A DNA stretch of 34,779 bases from an uncultured Clostridia bacterium (GCA_946182865.1 CAMHAV010000012.1:1-34779); one strand, 5' to 3'; counted from the stretch's first letter, positions 24,325-34,195 are shown. Translations and numbers: made by a program. Notes: generated from the sequence alone by a model not told the origin.

Positions 24325-24654
24325 ATGGCAAACAAGCTTCACGTAAAAGCAGGCGACACCGTGATGGTTATCAGCGGTGACGACAAGGGCCAGACCGGCA
24401 AGGTGCTGGAAGTCAGCCCGAAGGAAGGCAAAGTCATCGTTGAGGGTCTCAACAAGGTCAAAAAGCACGTCAAGCCCCGCAGAATGGGCGAGAAGGGCGG
24501 CATCATCGAGGCCGAGGCTCCGATGTACGCTTCCAAGGTTCAGATTTACTGCTCCGGCTGCAAGAAGGCTGTCCGCATCAAGCATAAGTTCGTCGAAGAC
24601 GGCGACAAGACCCGCAAGGTTCGCGTGTGTGCCAAGTGCGGCAAGACGCTGTAA
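24325..24654 (+). CDS. rplX: ribosomal protein L24, four-cysteine form
   Basis: A 109-residue L24 (uL24) with the KOW motif VKAGDTVMVISGDDKGQTGKV at its start. The C-terminal half has two CxxC pairs, YCSGCKK and CAKCGKTL, a likely zinc knuckle seen in L24 of many Clostridia but lost in others. ATG 24325 is preferred over TTG 24316 because AAGGAGGG (24308-24315) abuts the TTG and lies 9 bases before the ATG. Confidence 0.96.
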   Translation: MANKLHVKAGDTVMVISGDDKGQTGKVLEVSPKEGKVIVEGLNKVKKHVKPRRMGEKGGIIEAEAPMYASKVQIYCSGCKKAVRIKHKFVEDGDKTRKVRVCAKCGKTL

Positions 24655-24673
24655 GCAAGGAGGTAAGTGAATC

Positions 24674-25213
24674 ATGGCGAGAATGAAAGATTTCTACAAG
24701 AGCGAGGTTGCTCCCGCTCTCATGGAAAAGTTCGGATACAAGAGCGTTATGCAGATCCCCAAGCTCGACAAGATCGTGATCAACGTCGGCTGCGGTGAAG
24801 CCAAGGACAACTCCAAGGTCATCGACGCGATCGTGAAGGACATCGAGACCATCACCGGTCAGCATCCCACGATCTGCCACGCCAAGAAGTCCGTCGCGAA
24901 CTTCAAGCTCAGAGAGGGCGTGCCGATCGGCGTCAAGGTCACACTCAGAGGCGAGAGAATGTATGAATTCCTCGACAGACTTTTCAATGTGGCTCTGCCC
25001 CGCGTCAGAGACTTCAGAGGCATCAACGCCAACGCCTTCGACGGCAGAGGCAACTACAACATGGGCCTCAAAGAGCAGCTCATCTTCCCTGAGATCGAGT
25101 TCGACAAGATCGACAAGGTCAGAGGCATGGATATCTGCTTTGTAACAACGGCAACGACAGACGAAGAAGGCAGAGAGCTCCTCAAGCTGATGGGCGCTCC
25201 CTTCGCGAAATAA
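24674..25213 (+). CDS. rplE: ribosomal protein L5
   Basis: A 179-residue L5 (uL5), binder of 5S rRNA and part of the contact with the 30S head and P-site tRNA. It has [18 protein letters not shown] and the conserved [19 protein letters not shown]. The order rplX-rplE-rpsN is typical of Bacillota. Confidence 0.98.
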   Translation: MARMKDFYKSEVAPALMEKFGYKSVMQIPKLDKIVINVGCGEAKDNSKVIDAIVKDIETITGQHPTICHAKKSVANFKLREGVPIGVKVTLRGERMYEFLDRLFNVALPRVRDFRGINANAFDGRGNYNMGLKEQLIFPEIEFDKIDKVRGMDICFVTTATTDEEGRELLKLMGAPFAK

Positions 25214-25225
25214 GGAGGTATTATT

Positions 25226-25411
25226 GTGGCAAAGACAGCAATGAAGGTCAAGCAGCAGAGACCTGCCAAGTTCTCCACGAGAGCGTACAACCGCTGCAAG
25301 ATTTGCGGACGGCCGCATGCTTATCTCCGCAAGTACGGCGTTTGCCGTATCTGCTTCAGAGAGCTTGCTCACCAGGGCCAGATCCCCGGCGTCAAAAAGG
25401 CAAGCTGGTAA
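25226..25411 (+). CDS. rpsN: ribosomal protein S14, zinc-binding type Z
   Basis: A 61-residue S14 (uS14) of the short, zinc-binding kind. The knuckle is CKICGRPH...CRICF, and the C terminus IPGVKKASW is the family end. The start is GTG with AAGGAGG 8 bases before. Being the only S14 in the cluster and C+ type, it is likely the housekeeping copy; a zinc-free copy elsewhere is possible. Confidence 0.98.
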   Translation: MAKTAMKVKQQRPAKFSTRAYNRCKICGRPHAYLRKYGVCRICFRELAHQGQIPGVKKASW

Positions 25412-25433
25412 TGTCGGATTGGAGGTAAAATAA

Positions 25434-25838
25434 ATGCAGATTACTGATACAATCGCGGACCTGCTCACCAGAATTCGCAACGCCAGCACGGCGAAGCACG
25501 AGACGGTAGATGTTCCCGCTTCCAACATGAAGAAGGCGATCGTTCAGATCCTCGTTGACGAAGGCTATGTCAAGAGCTACACCGTCATCGAAGACAAGAA
25601 CAACACGCAGGGCACCATCCGCATCGTTCTGAAGTACGGCGCAGGCAAAACGCCCGCGATCACCGGTCTTAAGAGAGTTTCCAAGCCCGGTCTGAGAGTT
25701 TATACAAACGTAGAGGAAATGCCCAAGGTTCTCAAAGGACTCGGCATCGCCATCCTGTCTACCTCTAAGGGTATCATGACGGACAAGAAGGCAAGAGTCG
25801 AGAATGTCGGCGGCGAAGTCCTCGCATATATTTGGTAA
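25434..25838 (+). CDS. rpsH: ribosomal protein S8
   Basis: A 134-residue S8 (uS8), primary binder of the central domain of 16S rRNA. It starts [17 protein letters not shown] and ends with the family motif [22 protein letters not shown]. In E. coli S8 represses the spc operon by binding near the L5 gene; no such site was identified here by eye. Confidence 0.98.
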   Translation: MQITDTIADLLTRIRNASTAKHETVDVPASNMKKAIVQILVDEGYVKSYTVIEDKNNTQGTIRIVLKYGAGKTPAITGLKRVSKPGLRVYTNVEEMPKVLKGLGIAILSTSKGIMTDKKARVENVGGEVLAYIW

Positions 25839-25853
25839 GGAGGTGGCACGCAG

Positions 25854-26402
25854 ATGTCACGAATTGGCAGAAAGCCGATAGCGATACCGGCCGGCGTAGA
25901 AGTCAAGGTTGACGGCAACAACGTCACCGTCAAGGGTGCAAAAGGCACGCTCACCAAGAGCTTCCACCCCAACATGGAGATCAAGGTCGAAGGCGCAGAG
26001 ATCGTCGTCAACCGTCCCAATGATGAGCAGCTCAACCGCTCGCTCCACGGTCTTACCCGTACACTCGTCGCCAACATGGTCGAAGGCGTCAGCAAGGGTT
26101 TCTCAAAGGAGCTTGATGTCATCGGCGTCGGCTACAGAGTTCAGAAGCAGGGCAAGAACCTGGTCATGAACCTCGGTTTTTCGCATCAGGTCATCATGCC
26201 TGAAGTTCCCGGCATTACGATCGACTGCCCCACGGCCAACAAGATCGTCATTTCCGGTCCCGACAAGCAGCAGGTTGGCCAGTTTGCAGCCGAAGTAAGA
26301 GAAAAGCGTCCGCCTGAGCCATATAAGGGCAAGGGTATCAGATACACCGGTGAATACGTCCGCAAGAAGGAAGGCAAGACCGGTAAAGGCAAGAAGAAGT
26401 AA
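25854..26402 (+). CDS. rplF: ribosomal protein L6
   Basis: A 182-residue L6 (uL6), two similar halves near the factor-binding site. It starts [16 protein letters not shown] and has the C-terminal signature [12 protein letters not shown], with a basic tail. AAGGAGG lies within the rpsH stop region. Confidence 0.98.
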   Translation: MSRIGRKPIAIPAGVEVKVDGNNVTVKGAKGTLTKSFHPNMEIKVEGAEIVVNRPNDEQLNRSLHGLTRTLVANMVEGVSKGFSKELDVIGVGYRVQKQGKNLVMNLGFSHQVIMPEVPGITIDCPTANKIVISGPDKQQVGQFAAEVREKRPPEPYKGKGIRYTGEYVRKKEGKTGKGKKK

Positions 26403-26421
26403 GTAAAGGAGTGAATCTGAA

Positions 26422-26781
26422 ATGGTTAAAAAGGTTGATACCAACAAGGCTAGAATCCGCCGCCACAAGAGAGTGCGCGGCAAAATCTCGGGTACAGCTG
26501 AATGCCCCCGTCTCAATGTATTTCGCTCCGCTGCTAACATCTATGCACAGCTCATTGATGATACCAAGGGCGTAACGCTCTGCTCCGCTTCCACTCTCGA
26601 CAAGGACTTCGAGGGCAACGGCGGCAACAAGGAAGCAGCCCGCAAGGTCGGCGAAAAGATTGCCAAGATCGCTCTCGAAAAGGGCATCGAGGAAGTCGTC
26701 TTCGACAGAGGCGGATACATTTATCACGGTCGTGTGCAGGCACTGGCCGACGGCGCCCGCGAGGGTGGACTCAAGTTCTAA
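26422..26781 (+). CDS. rplR: ribosomal protein L18
   Basis: A 119-residue L18 (uL18), which binds 5S rRNA with L5. A basic N-terminal arm ([17 protein letters not shown]) is followed by the globular domain with [17 protein letters not shown] and ends [17 protein letters not shown], the family C terminus. Confidence 0.98.
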   Translation: MVKKVDTNKARIRRHKRVRGKISGTAECPRLNVFRSAANIYAQLIDDTKGVTLCSASTLDKDFEGNGGNKEAARKVGEKIAKIALEKGIEEVVFDRGGYIYHGRVQALADGAREGGLKF

Positions 26782-26796
26782 GGAGGAGGAGCTGTT

Positions 26797-27297
26797 TTGG
26801 CAAGAATTGACGCATCCAAGATGGAGCTCAACGAATCGGTTGTCGCAATCAACCGCGTTTCAAAGACTGTTAAAGGCGGTCGTATCATGAAATTCGCAGC
26901 TCTCGTCGTCGTCGGCGACGGAGCAGGCATTATCGGCTTCGGCATCGGCAAAGCCGGCGAAGTGCCGGACGCTATCCGCAAGGGCATTGAGAACGCCAAG
27001 AAGAACCTCATCAAGGTTTCTCTCAAGGGTTCTACCATTCCCCACGAGGTCATCGGCAAGTTCGGCGCAGGCGAAGTGCTTCTCAAGCCCGCCGCACCCG
27101 GTACCGGTGTTATTGCAGGCGGCCCCGTGCGTGCCGTTCTCGAAGCGGCCGGCGTGAAAGACATCAGAACCAAGGCGCTGCGCTCCAACAACCCCTACAA
27201 TGTTGTGAGAGCCACTGTGCAGGGTCTGTCCAGCCTCCGCACCGCGGAGGAGGTCGCTGCCGTCAGAGGCAAGACCGTCAAAGAAATCGTAGGTTAA
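26797..27297 (+). CDS. rpsE: ribosomal protein S5
   Basis: A 166-residue S5 (uS5) at the mRNA entry and a determinant of decoding accuracy. It has the N-terminal [17 protein letters not shown] and a glycine-rich [18 protein letters not shown]. The start is TTG (26797), with AAGGAGGAGG at 26780-26789; the encoded N terminus [12 protein letters not shown] makes this the natural start. Confidence 0.97.
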   Translation: MARIDASKMELNESVVAINRVSKTVKGGRIMKFAALVVVGDGAGIIGFGIGKAGEVPDAIRKGIENAKKNLIKVSLKGSTIPHEVIGKFGAGEVLLKPAAPGTGVIAGGPVRAVLEAAGVKDIRTKALRSNNPYNVVRATVQGLSSLRTAEEVAAVRGKTVKEIVG

Positions 27298-27314
27298 TCG
27301 GGAGGTACGCAGTC

Positions 27315-27491
27315 ATGGCTAAGAAAATCACACTTGCGAAGAGCCTCATCGGCTCCAAGAAAGACCAGATCGCAACAGCCCATGCCCTCGGTCTCAAAAA
27401 GCCGGGCGACGTCACCGTGCAGCCCGACAACGCCCAGACAAAGGGCAAGATCAACAAGATCAGCCACCTCGTCGAGGTAACCGAAGCATAA
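27315..27491 (+). CDS. rpmD: ribosomal protein L30
   Basis: A 58-residue L30 (uL30). It has [20 protein letters not shown] and the following ALGLKKPGD, which match the family, and its place between rpsE and rplO is the standard one. GGGAGG lies upstream of the ATG. L30 is absent from some bacterial groups but kept here. Confidence 0.96.
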   Translation: MAKKITLAKSLIGSKKDQIATAHALGLKKPGDVTVQPDNAQTKGKINKISHLVEVTEA

Positions 27492-27511
27492 CGCAAGGAG
27501 GTGCGAAGACA

Positions 27512-27952
27512 ATGAAATTAAGCAATCTTTCTCCCGCCGAGGGCAGCGTCCGCGACGTCAAGCGCATCGGCAGAGGCCACGGCTCCGGCAACGGCAAGAC
27601 CGCGGGCAAAGGCCACAAGGGTCAGAAGGCAAGAGCCGGCCGCGGCATGCGCCCCGGTTTTGAAGGCGGCCAGATGACGCTCCAGAGAAGAATTCCTAAG
27701 AGAGGCTTCAACAACATCTTTGCGACAGAGTACGCTGAGGTGAATGTCGGCAAGCTCAACGTCTTTGAGGACGGCGCTGTCGTTGACGCGAACGCTCTCA
27801 TCGCGATGGGAATCATCAAAAAGGAGCTTGACGGCGTGAAGGTTCTCGGAAACGGCGAGCTCACCAAAAATCTCACCGTAAAGGCGGCAGCTTTCAGCGG
27901 TACGGCAGCTCAGAAAATTGAGGCTGCAGGAGGAAAGGCCGAGGTGATGTAA
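27512..27952 (+). CDS. rplO: ribosomal protein L15
   Basis: A 146-residue L15 (uL15) of the late 50S assembly core. The glycine/basic N-terminal extension [20 protein letters not shown] and [17 protein letters not shown] are the family hallmarks. It ends 2 bases before the secY start and carries the secY ribosome site (GAGGTGATG) inside its last codons. Confidence 0.98.
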   Translation: MKLSNLSPAEGSVRDVKRIGRGHGSGNGKTAGKGHKGQKARAGRGMRPGFEGGQMTLQRRIPKRGFNNIFATEYAEVNVGKLNVFEDGAVVDANALIAMGIIKKELDGVKVLGNGELTKNLTVKAAAFSGTAAQKIEAAGGKAEVM

Positions 27953-27954
27953 AA

Positions 27955-29277
27955 GTGATTCAGACCATCAGAAATGCTTTTACAATCCCCGATCTCCGCA
28001 GAAAACTCCTCTATACGATTCTCATCGTATTCATCTTCCGTATCGGCACAGCAATTCCGGTGCCGTTCATTGACGCCGAGCTTCTCAAATCCGCTATGGC
28101 GGGTATCACCGACGCCGGCGACAACGGCAACATCATCAGCTATCTCAATATGCTGTCGGGCCGCGCGTTTGAAAACGCCACCCTCTTTGCAATGGGTATC
28201 GGCCCCTACATCACGGCTCAGATTATCATCCAGCTGCTCACCGTCGCCATCCCTTATCTTGAGAGACTGGCCAAGGAGGGCGGCGAGGGCCGCAAGAAGC
28301 TGAACAACATCACCCGTGCGACCACCATCGGTCTGGGTATCTTCCAGGGCGCGATGTATTATCTCATGCTCAAGAGCTGGAACGTGGTGAGAACCTACGA
28401 TACCCAGTGGGTCAACATTTTCGTTACCGTCTTTGTCGTTACCTGCTTCTGTGCGGGTACCGCGCTGGTCATGTGGCTCGGCGAGCAGATCAACAAGAAG
28501 GGCGTCGGCAACGGCATTTCCATTCTGCTCTTTACGGGTATCGTCGCAAGCGGCCCCAAGGTGCTCAACACCTTCCGCCTGTGGTGGGAGATGGCACGTG
28601 AGGGCAGCACACAGTTCTACTTTGTGATTCCCGCCGTGATCATCGCTTTCCTCGCGATCATCTGGTTCATCGTCTTTATGCAGGATTCCGAACGCAGAGT
28701 TCCCGTGCAGTACGCCAAGCGCGTGCAGGGCAGAAAAATGGTCGGCGGTCAGAAATCCTACATCCCTGTCAAGATCAATATGTCCGGCGTTATGCCGATC
28801 ATCTTCGCTTCTTCCATCATCTCCATCCCCCCGACGGTCAAGATGCTGGTTTACAGAGGCAAGACCTACGATACTTTCTGGTATAAGGTATGGAGCGTAT
28901 TTGACAGCAACTCGCTGCTGTATGCTTTCATCTATTTCCTGCTGATTATCGCGTTTGCTTACTTCTATGTAACCATTCAGTATAATCCCATTGAAATAGC
29001 GAATAATCTTCACAAAAACAACGGTGCCATTCCGGGTATCCGTCCCGGCAAGAACACCATTGCCTATCTCGCCAAGATCATTAACCGCATTACCCTGATC
29101 GGCGCATTGTTCCTCAGCGTTATCGCTGTCGTTCCGATCGTCATCAGTGCGATTACCAAAATCAGCATCAGCTTCGGCGGCACATCCGTCCTCATTCTGG
29201 TCGGTGTTGCGCTGGAGACCGTCTCTCAGATCGAGAGCCAGATGCTCATGCGCCACTACAAGGGCTTTCTTGAGTAA
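27955..29277 (+). CDS. secY: preprotein translocase subunit SecY
   Basis: A 440-residue channel of the Sec translocon with ten predicted membrane helices. The N-terminal FTIPDLRRKLLYTILIVFIF and plug region, the helix RLAKEGGEGRKKLNNITR loop, and the cytoplasmic loop KRVQGRKMVGGQKSYIPVKI are family features. It starts at GTG two bases after rplO, so its translation is coupled to L15. SecE and SecG must be encoded elsewhere. Confidence 0.98.
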   Translation: MIQTIRNAFTIPDLRRKLLYTILIVFIFRIGTAIPVPFIDAELLKSAMAGITDAGDNGNIISYLNMLSGRAFENATLFAMGIGPYITAQIIIQLLTVAIPYLERLAKEGGEGRKKLNNITRATTIGLGIFQGAMYYLMLKSWNVVRTYDTQWVNIFVTVFVVTCFCAGTALVMWLGEQINKKGVGNGISILLFTGIVASGPKVLNTFRLWWEMAREGSTQFYFVIPAVIIAFLAIIWFIVFMQDSERRVPVQYAKRVQGRKMVGGQKSYIPVKINMSGVMPIIFASSIISIPPTVKMLVYRGKTYDTFWYKVWSVFDSNSLLYAFIYFLLIIAFAYFYVTIQYNPIEIANNLHKNNGAIPGIRPGKNTIAYLAKIINRITLIGALFLSVIAVVPIVISAITKISISFGGTSVLILVGVALETVSQIESQMLMRHYKGFLE

Positions 29278-29291
29278 TTCAACAACAATCC

Positions 29292-29312
29292 ATCATGCGG
29301 TCATCGCATGAT
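29292..29312 (+). repeat. hairpin between secY and adk
   Basis: ATCATGCG (29292-29299) pairs with CGCATGAT (29305-29312) around a 5-base loop. No T-run follows, so it is more likely an mRNA stability or processing element than a terminator. Confidence 0.5.
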
Positions 29313-29335
29313 CTCAGACAAGGGAGGAAATATCC

Positions 29336-29968
29336 ATGAAGATTATCCTTTTGGGCGCTCCCGGCGCCGGCAAGGGCACTCAGGCAGAAAAAATCTCCGA
29401 GGCTCTCAACATCCCGCAGATTTCTACGGGCAATATCATTAGAGAAGCGCTGAAAAGCGGCTCTGAGATCGGTCTCAAAGCAAAGGAATTCATCGAGAGC
29501 GGCAAGCTGGTTCCCGATGCCGTCGTTATCGACATCATCAAGGACCGCATTGCCAAGGATGACTGTGCCAACGGTTTCATTCTCGACGGTTTCCCGAGAA
29601 CCATTGCTCAGGCCGAGGCACTCGACAACATGGGCATTTCCATCGACAGAGTTCTCGACATCAATGTCGCGGACGACGTGATTGCCTCCAGATTGTCCGG
29701 TCGCCGTGTCTGCGAAGCTTGCGGCAGCTCCTACCACATGGAATTCAAAAAGCCCGCTGTGGAAGGCGTTTGCGACAAGTGCGGCGGCACCCTGATCCAG
29801 CGCAAGGATGACCACCCCGATACCGTCGCCGACAGACTCAAGGTCTACCACGAGCAGACCGAACCCCTCAAGGAGTATTACAAGAAAACCGGTAAGCTCC
29901 GCGTTGTCGAGGGTCAGGATTCCGTCGAGCAGACAACGTATCTCACCTTCTGCGCTCTCGAAGACTGA
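29336..29968 (+). CDS. adk: adenylate kinase, zinc-LID type
   Basis: A 210-residue long-form adenylate kinase (ATP + AMP to 2 ADP). The P-loop is GAPGAGKGT at residues 7-15, and LDGFPRT holds the AMP site. The LID carries CEACGSSYH and CDKCGG, four cysteines that bind structural zinc as in Gram-positive enzymes. It sits in the usual place after secY. AGGGAGG lies 10 bases upstream. Confidence 0.98.
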   Translation: MKIILLGAPGAGKGTQAEKISEALNIPQISTGNIIREALKSGSEIGLKAKEFIESGKLVPDAVVIDIIKDRIAKDDCANGFILDGFPRTIAQAEALDNMGISIDRVLDINVADDVIASRLSGRRVCEACGSSYHMEFKKPAVEGVCDKCGGTLIQRKDDHPDTVADRLKVYHEQTEPLKEYYKKTGKLRVVEGQDSVEQTTYLTFCALED

Positions 29969-29975
29969 TTGAACC

Positions 29976-30734
29976 ATGATCATTCAGAAAACCAGCAAGC
30001 AGATCTTGCTGATGCGAGAAGCAGGAAGAATAACGGGTAACGCCCTTAAGGTGGCGGGCCGGGCGATCGAACCTGGCATGACCACCAAAGAGCTGGATAC
30101 TGTTATTCGCCGTTATATCGAGGGAGAGGGAGCCAAACCCTCCTTCCTCGGATTATACGGCTTCAAAGGAAGCGCGTGCATCTCACTCAATCATCAGGTC
30201 ATCCACGGCATACCGAGCAGCGATGTGGTCATCAAAAACGGAGATATCGTCAGCGTCGACGTCGGCGCGTTTATCAACGGATACCACGGCGATTCGGCTT
30301 ACACCTTTGCGGTGGGCGATGTTTCACCCGAGGCGCAGCGATTGCTGGACACCACCCGTGAGAGCCTTTATTTAGGCATCAAGCAGGCGGTGGGGGGCAA
30401 CCGGATCGGCGATATCGGCCACGCGGTTCAGAAGTATGTCGAGGCTCGCGGTTACTCGGTGGTGAGGGAATACACCGGCCACGGAGTAGGCGCAAGTGTT
30501 CACGAAGATCCCAGCGTACCGAATTACGGAACTCCTCACAGGGGCTACCGTCTCGAAGAAGGCATGGTCATTGCCATCGAGCCGATGATCAACGCGGGTA
30601 CGCCCGCGGTCAGACAGCTCAGCGACGGCTGGACCGTGGTCACGGCGGACGGCAGACTGTCTGCTCACTTTGAGCACACGGTGGCGATTACCGCCGACGG
30701 CCCCGTGATCCTCACAATGCCCGATCCCGAATAA
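29976..30734 (+). CDS. map: methionine aminopeptidase, type I
   Basis: A 252-residue enzyme that removes the initiator Met. The five metal ligands are visible: the two Asp of SVDVGAFINGYHGDS, the His of GHGVGASVHEDP, the Glu of AIEPMIN and the Glu of HFEHTVAIT. It starts 7 bases after adk with only a weak ribosome site, so re-initiation after adk is likely. There is no zinc-finger N-terminal extension. No KOW-domain gene lies between map and infA, unlike in several Bacilli and Clostridia. Confidence 0.98.
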   Translation: MIIQKTSKQILLMREAGRITGNALKVAGRAIEPGMTTKELDTVIRRYIEGEGAKPSFLGLYGFKGSACISLNHQVIHGIPSSDVVIKNGDIVSVDVGAFINGYHGDSAYTFAVGDVSPEAQRLLDTTRESLYLGIKQAVGGNRIGDIGHAVQKYVEARGYSVVREYTGHGVGASVHEDPSVPNYGTPHRGYRLEEGMVIAIEPMINAGTPAVRQLSDGWTVVTADGRLSAHFEHTVAITADGPVILTMPDPE

Positions 30735-30741
30735 TCGGGCA
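30718..30741 (+). repeat. hairpin spanning the map stop
   Basis: TGCCCGAT (30718-30725) pairs with ATCGGGCA (30734-30741) around an 8-base loop that contains the map stop. No T-run follows; it may be an mRNA processing or weak pause element. Confidence 0.45.
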
Positions 30742-30792
30742 GAAACGCTTTCACGCATTTGACTGAAATCCATTTATGAGGAGGTTTTTCTC

Positions 30793-31011
30793 ATGGCAAA
30801 GGAAGACGTAATTGAAATTGACGGTATTGTTAAGGAAGCGCTTCCCAACGCTACCTTCAAGGTAGAGCTGCCAAACGGACACGAGGTTTTGGCACACATC
30901 TCAGGCAAGCTGAGAATGAACTACATTAAAATATTGCCGGGCGACAGCGTCAAGATGGAGATGTCTCCGTACGACCTGAGCAAGGCGCGAATCACATGGC
31001 GCTCCAAGTAA
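30793..31011 (+). CDS. infA: translation initiation factor IF-1
   Basis: A 72-residue OB-fold protein that occupies the 30S A site during initiation. It has [39 protein letters not shown] and the C-terminal [11 protein letters not shown], all matching IF-1 at full length. GAGGAGG lies 8 bases before the ATG. Confidence 0.98.
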   Translation: MAKEDVIEIDGIVKEALPNATFKVELPNGHEVLAHISGKLRMNYIKILPGDSVKMEMSPYDLSKARITWRSK

Positions 31012-31055
31012 TTTACAAGACCGTCGGAGCGTAGAATCAAGGGAGGCAAATACAA

Positions 31056-31169
31056 ATGAAAGTCAGACCTTCTGTAAAGAAAATTTGCGAGAAGTGCAAA
31101 ATCATAAAGCGCAAGGGTCGCATTATGGTTATTTGCGAAAATCCCAAGCACAAGCAGCGTCAGGGCTAA
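31056..31169 (+). CDS. rpmJ: ribosomal protein L36
   Basis: A 37-residue L36 (bL36). It starts [17 protein letters not shown] and keeps the zinc ligands Cys11, Cys14, Cys27 and His32, so it is the zinc-binding form. GGGAGG lies 10 bases upstream. The place between infA and rpsM is standard. Confidence 0.97.
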   Translation: MKVRPSVKKICEKCKIIKRKGRIMVICENPKHKQRQG

Positions 31170-31201
31170 TCCCGCGCGCATCATTTGGAGGTGTCTAACG
31201 A

Positions 31202-31570
31202 ATGGCTCGTATAGCCGGTGTAGATCTGCCCAGAGATAAAAGGGTGGAAATCGGTCTTACCTATGTTTACGGTATCGGCCGCAAGAAGGCAAGCGAAATC
31301 CTTGCCGCAACAGGTGTCAACCCCGACACCAGAGTACGCGATCTCACGGAAGAAGACGAAAAGAAGCTTCGTGACTATATCGACCACAACCTGGTTGTGG
31401 AAGGCGACCTTCGCCGTAATGTCTCGCTCAACATCAAGAGACTCATCGACATTCAGTGCTACCGCGGCGTCCGTCATCGCAAGGGTCTGCCCGTCAGAGG
31501 TCAGAGAACCAAGACCAACGCACGTACTCGCAAGGGTCCCAAGAAGACCATCGCGAACAAGAAGAAGTAA
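31202..31570 (+). CDS. rpsM: ribosomal protein S13
   Basis: A 122-residue S13 (uS13) of the 30S head, in the bridges to the 50S. It has [20 protein letters not shown] with GIGRKKA, the central [18 protein letters not shown], and a basic tail that contacts P-site tRNA. Confidence 0.98.
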   Translation: MARIAGVDLPRDKRVEIGLTYVYGIGRKKASEILAATGVNPDTRVRDLTEEDEKKLRDYIDHNLVVEGDLRRNVSLNIKRLIDIQCYRGVRHRKGLPVRGQRTKTNARTRKGPKKTIANKKK

Positions 31571-31589
31571 GTAGGAGGGAAAGCGAATT

Positions 31590-31994
31590 ATGGCAAAAGT
31601 TACAGCCAAGAAGGGCGCAGCTACACGCAAACGCCGTGAACGTAAGAACATCGAAAGCGGAGCGGTGCATATCCAGTCTACTTTCAACAACACGATCGTT
31701 ACCATTACCGACACACAGGGCAACGTGATTTCCTGGGCCAGCGCCGGCGAACTCGGCTTCCGCGGTTCCAAGAAGTCCACTCCCTTCGCAGCGCAGTCCG
31801 CAGCGGAAACCGCCGCCAACGCAGCCAAGGAGCACGGCCTCAAGAGAGTCGAGGTTTATGTCAAGGGTCCCGGTCAGGGACGTGAAGCCGCAATCAGAGC
31901 ATTGCAGGCAGCAGACCTTCAGGTAACCATGATCAAGGACGTTACCCCCATTCCCCACAATGGTTGCCGTCCGCCGAAACGCAGGAGAGTCTAA
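31590..31994 (+). CDS. rpsK: ribosomal protein S11
   Basis: A 134-residue S11 (uS11) of the 30S platform. It has [21 protein letters not shown] and the C-terminal [14 protein letters not shown]. The Asn-Gly pair in that tail is the site that becomes isoaspartate in E. coli S11. Confidence 0.98.
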   Translation: MAKVTAKKGAATRKRRERKNIESGAVHIQSTFNNTIVTITDTQGNVISWASAGELGFRGSKKSTPFAAQSAAETAANAAKEHGLKRVEVYVKGPGQGREAAIRALQAADLQVTMIKDVTPIPHNGCRPPKRRRV

Positions 31995-32013
31995 TTAGAA
32001 GGAGGTTATTCAC

Positions 32014-32607
32014 ATGGCAGTAAACAGAGACCCGATTTTGAAGAAGTGCAGATCGCTCGAACTCGATCCCTCTTACCTGGGTATTTACAAGTCCTCTCAC
32101 AGAGAGGTAAAGCGTATGAGCCGCAAAAAGAGCGAATACGGCCTGCAGCTCCGTGAGAAGCAGAAGGCGAAGTTCATCTACGGCGTGCTCGAAAAGCAGT
32201 TCCGCGCCTATTACGAGAAGGCCAGCAGAAAGCAGGGCCAGACCGGTACCAACCTGATGGTGCTTCTCGAGTGCAGACTTGACAACGTGATCTTCCGTCT
32301 GGGCTTTGCCAGAACCAGAAGAGAATCCAGACAGGTGGTTACCCACGGTCATGTCATCGTCAACGGCAGAAGAGTTGACATTCCCTCTTATCAGGTGAAG
32401 GTCGGCGATGTCATCGAAATCAGAGAAAAGACCAAGGAATCCAAGATGTTTGCCGACGTGCTCGAAGCGACTGCCGGCCGCGTGGTTCCCAAGTGGCTCG
32501 ATCTGAACAAGGAAAACGGCAAGGCCACCGTTGTTGCCGTTCCCGAAAGAGAAGATATCGACGTGCCTGTAAACGAAATCCTCATCGTTGAGTTGTACTC
32601 CAAGTAA
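32014..32607 (+). CDS. rpsD: ribosomal protein S4
   Basis: A 197-residue S4 (uS4), a 16S assembly starter. The S4 RNA-binding domain includes [20 protein letters not shown] and [16 protein letters not shown]. The N-terminal cysteine knuckle found in some S4s is absent; only one Cys (KKCRSLE) remains. Its place between rpsK and rpoA is the E. coli/alpha-operon order, whereas Bacillus subtilis keeps rpsD apart. Confidence 0.98.
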   Translation: MAVNRDPILKKCRSLELDPSYLGIYKSSHREVKRMSRKKSEYGLQLREKQKAKFIYGVLEKQFRAYYEKASRKQGQTGTNLMVLLECRLDNVIFRLGFARTRRESRQVVTHGHVIVNGRRVDIPSYQVKVGDVIEIREKTKESKMFADVLEATAGRVVPKWLDLNKENGKATVVAVPEREDIDVPVNEILIVELYSK

Positions 32608-32631
32608 TGTGATTTTTCGACAATGGCATGG

Positions 32632-32640
32632 TGCTATAAT
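32632..32640 (+). promoter_or_regulatory. possible internal promoter before rpoA
   Basis: TGC followed by TATAAT (32635-32640) forms a good extended -10, but no clear -35 lies 17 bases upstream (ATTTTT). The 77-base gap would allow extra transcription of rpoA-rplQ. It is weaker evidence than for the other promoters in this window. Confidence 0.4.
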
Positions 32641-32684
32641 GATAACAGCGCAACTATTGTATGCTTGATAAGGAGGGGTTTTGA

Positions 32685-33653
32685 ATGATGGAGATTGAGA
32701 AGCCCAGAATCGAGACAGAGGAATTGGCTGACGACGGCACCTACGGCAGATTTGTCGTGGTGCCGCTCGAAAACGGCTACGGAACTACCTTGGGCAATTC
32801 GCTCAGACGCGTTCTGCTGTCATCGCTTCCCGGCGTCGCCGTCAAATCGGTCAAGATCGACGGCGTGCTGCACGAGTTTTCAACCATTCCCGGCGTTAAA
32901 GAGGACGTGGCTGAAATTATCCTCAACCTCAAGGGACTGACCGCCAGATTGCATGGCGAGGGCCCCAAGACGGTGCAGATCGACGCCGCGTGCGCCGAGG
33001 GCGAAGGCGAACTCAAGGTTACGGCCGGTTCGATCAGATGCGACAGCGAGGTCGAGATTCTCAACACAGACATGCACATCGCGACCCTGGCCGAAGGCGC
33101 TTCGCTGCACATGGAAATCGTGCTTGACAGCGGACGCGGCTATGTGTCGGCGCAGAGAAACAAGCAGGCGATGCAGCAGAATGTGATCGGAATTCTCGCG
33201 GTCGATTCAATATACACGCCTGTCGTAAAGGTGAATTACAAAGTTGACGATTACCGCGTCGGCAATGTCACCAATTATGACAAACTCACGCTGGAAGTTT
33301 GGACAAACGGAGTCATCAACGCGCAGGAAGCCGTGTCTCTCGGCGCAAAGGTGCTGACCGAACATCTCAATCTGTTTGTCAATCTTTCCGAAAGCGTTTC
33401 TTCACAGGAAATCATGGTTGAGACCAACAACACGGGCAGCGAGAAGGTTCTCCAGATGACCATCGAAGAGCTGGATCTCAGCGTCCGTTCCTTCAACTGT
33501 CTCAAGCGTGCGGGAATAAATACGGTGGAAGACCTCATCAACAAGACCGAAGAGGATATGATGAGAGTCAGAAACCTCGGCAGAAAGAGCCTGGAGGAAG
33601 TCGTAGAAAAACTCGAGTCTCTCGGCTACAAGCTGCGCAAGGAGGACGAATAA
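32685..33653 (+). CDS. rpoA: RNA polymerase alpha subunit
   Basis: A 322-residue alpha subunit. The N-terminal domain (~1-230) has [20 protein letters not shown], the dimer and beta-binding region. A linker leads to the C-terminal domain (~250-315) with [20 protein letters not shown], the UP-element and activator contact surface. ATG 32685 is followed at once by a second ATG (32688); AGGAGGGG lies at 32671-32678, so the first is slightly better placed. Confidence 0.98.
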   Translation: MMEIEKPRIETEELADDGTYGRFVVVPLENGYGTTLGNSLRRVLLSSLPGVAVKSVKIDGVLHEFSTIPGVKEDVAEIILNLKGLTARLHGEGPKTVQIDAACAEGEGELKVTAGSIRCDSEVEILNTDMHIATLAEGASLHMEIVLDSGRGYVSAQRNKQAMQQNVIGILAVDSIYTPVVKVNYKVDDYRVGNVTNYDKLTLEVWTNGVINAQEAVSLGAKVLTEHLNLFVNLSESVSSQEIMVETNNTGSEKVLQMTIEELDLSVRSFNCLKRAGINTVEDLINKTEEDMMRVRNLGRKSLEEVVEKLESLGYKLRKEDE

Positions 33654-33675
33654 GGTTCCCTCCGGTGAACCTTAT
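33650..33675 (+). repeat. hairpin between rpoA and rplQ
   Basis: ATAAGGTTC (33650-33658) pairs with GAACCTTAT (33667-33675) around CCTCCGGT. It includes the rpoA stop codon and lacks a T-run, so it is probably not a terminator. Confidence 0.5.
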
Positions 33676-33724
33676 CGCCGCCCTCGGGCAGAAATGATAT
33701 ACACAGAGTAAAGGAGTGAATTCC

Positions 33725-34090
33725 ATGCCCGGTACAAGAAAGCTCGGAAGAACTTCCGACCACAGACTGGCTATGCTCAGAGCAATGGTAACCTTCCTTT
33801 TTGAAAACGGCAAGATCGAAACAACCGTTACACGCGCAAAGGAAGTACAGCCTCTGGCTGAAAAAATGATCACAATGGCAAAGGACAACAGCCTTGCCAA
33901 TAAGAGAAACGTCATGGCATTCGTGACCAAAGAGAGCGTCGCAAAGAAGCTCTTTGACGAGATCGCCCCCGCTTATGAAGGCGTCAACGGCGGTTACACC
34001 CGCATCATCAAGACAGGTCCCCGCAGAGGAGACGCTGCCGAGATGTGCATCATCGAACTCGTGACCAAGGAAGAGAAGGAAAGCAAGTAA
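33725..34090 (+). CDS. rplQ: ribosomal protein L17
   Basis: A 121-residue L17 (bL17) near the tunnel exit. It starts [20 protein letters not shown] and ends [12 protein letters not shown] 33725 is chosen over GTG 33716 because AAGGAG at 33711-33716 overlaps the GTG and sits 8 bases before the ATG. It is the last gene of the ribosomal protein cluster. Confidence 0.97.
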   Translation: MPGTRKLGRTSDHRLAMLRAMVTFLFENGKIETTVTRAKEVQPLAEKMITMAKDNSLANKRNVMAFVTKESVAKKLFDEIAPAYEGVNGGYTRIIKTGPRRGDAAEMCIIELVTKEEKESK

Positions 34091-34118
34091 TTTTCCTCTT
34101 CCACCACTTTCTGATTTT

Positions 34119-34186
34119 AACCGTTTGACAGAATGCCCCGCCGAGGTAAGCATCCGAGGAAGTGCGGCTCTGTCAAAGAAACGGTT
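34119..34186 (+). other. large bulged hairpin after rplQ
   Basis: AACCGTT-TGACAGA (34119-34132) pairs with TCTGTCA (34169-34175) and AACGGTT (34180-34186), 14 pairs with a four-base bulge. The loop holds two CCGAGG copies and a CCGC/GCGG pairing. It has no T-run and comes just before the real terminator. Confidence 0.55.
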
Positions 34187-34195
34187 GCATAACAG

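Noticed and set aside
27910-29256. A 448-codon minus-strand frame opposite secY
   Set aside because: Composition is Asp/Asn/His-rich, as expected of the complement of a membrane protein gene; secY is certain.
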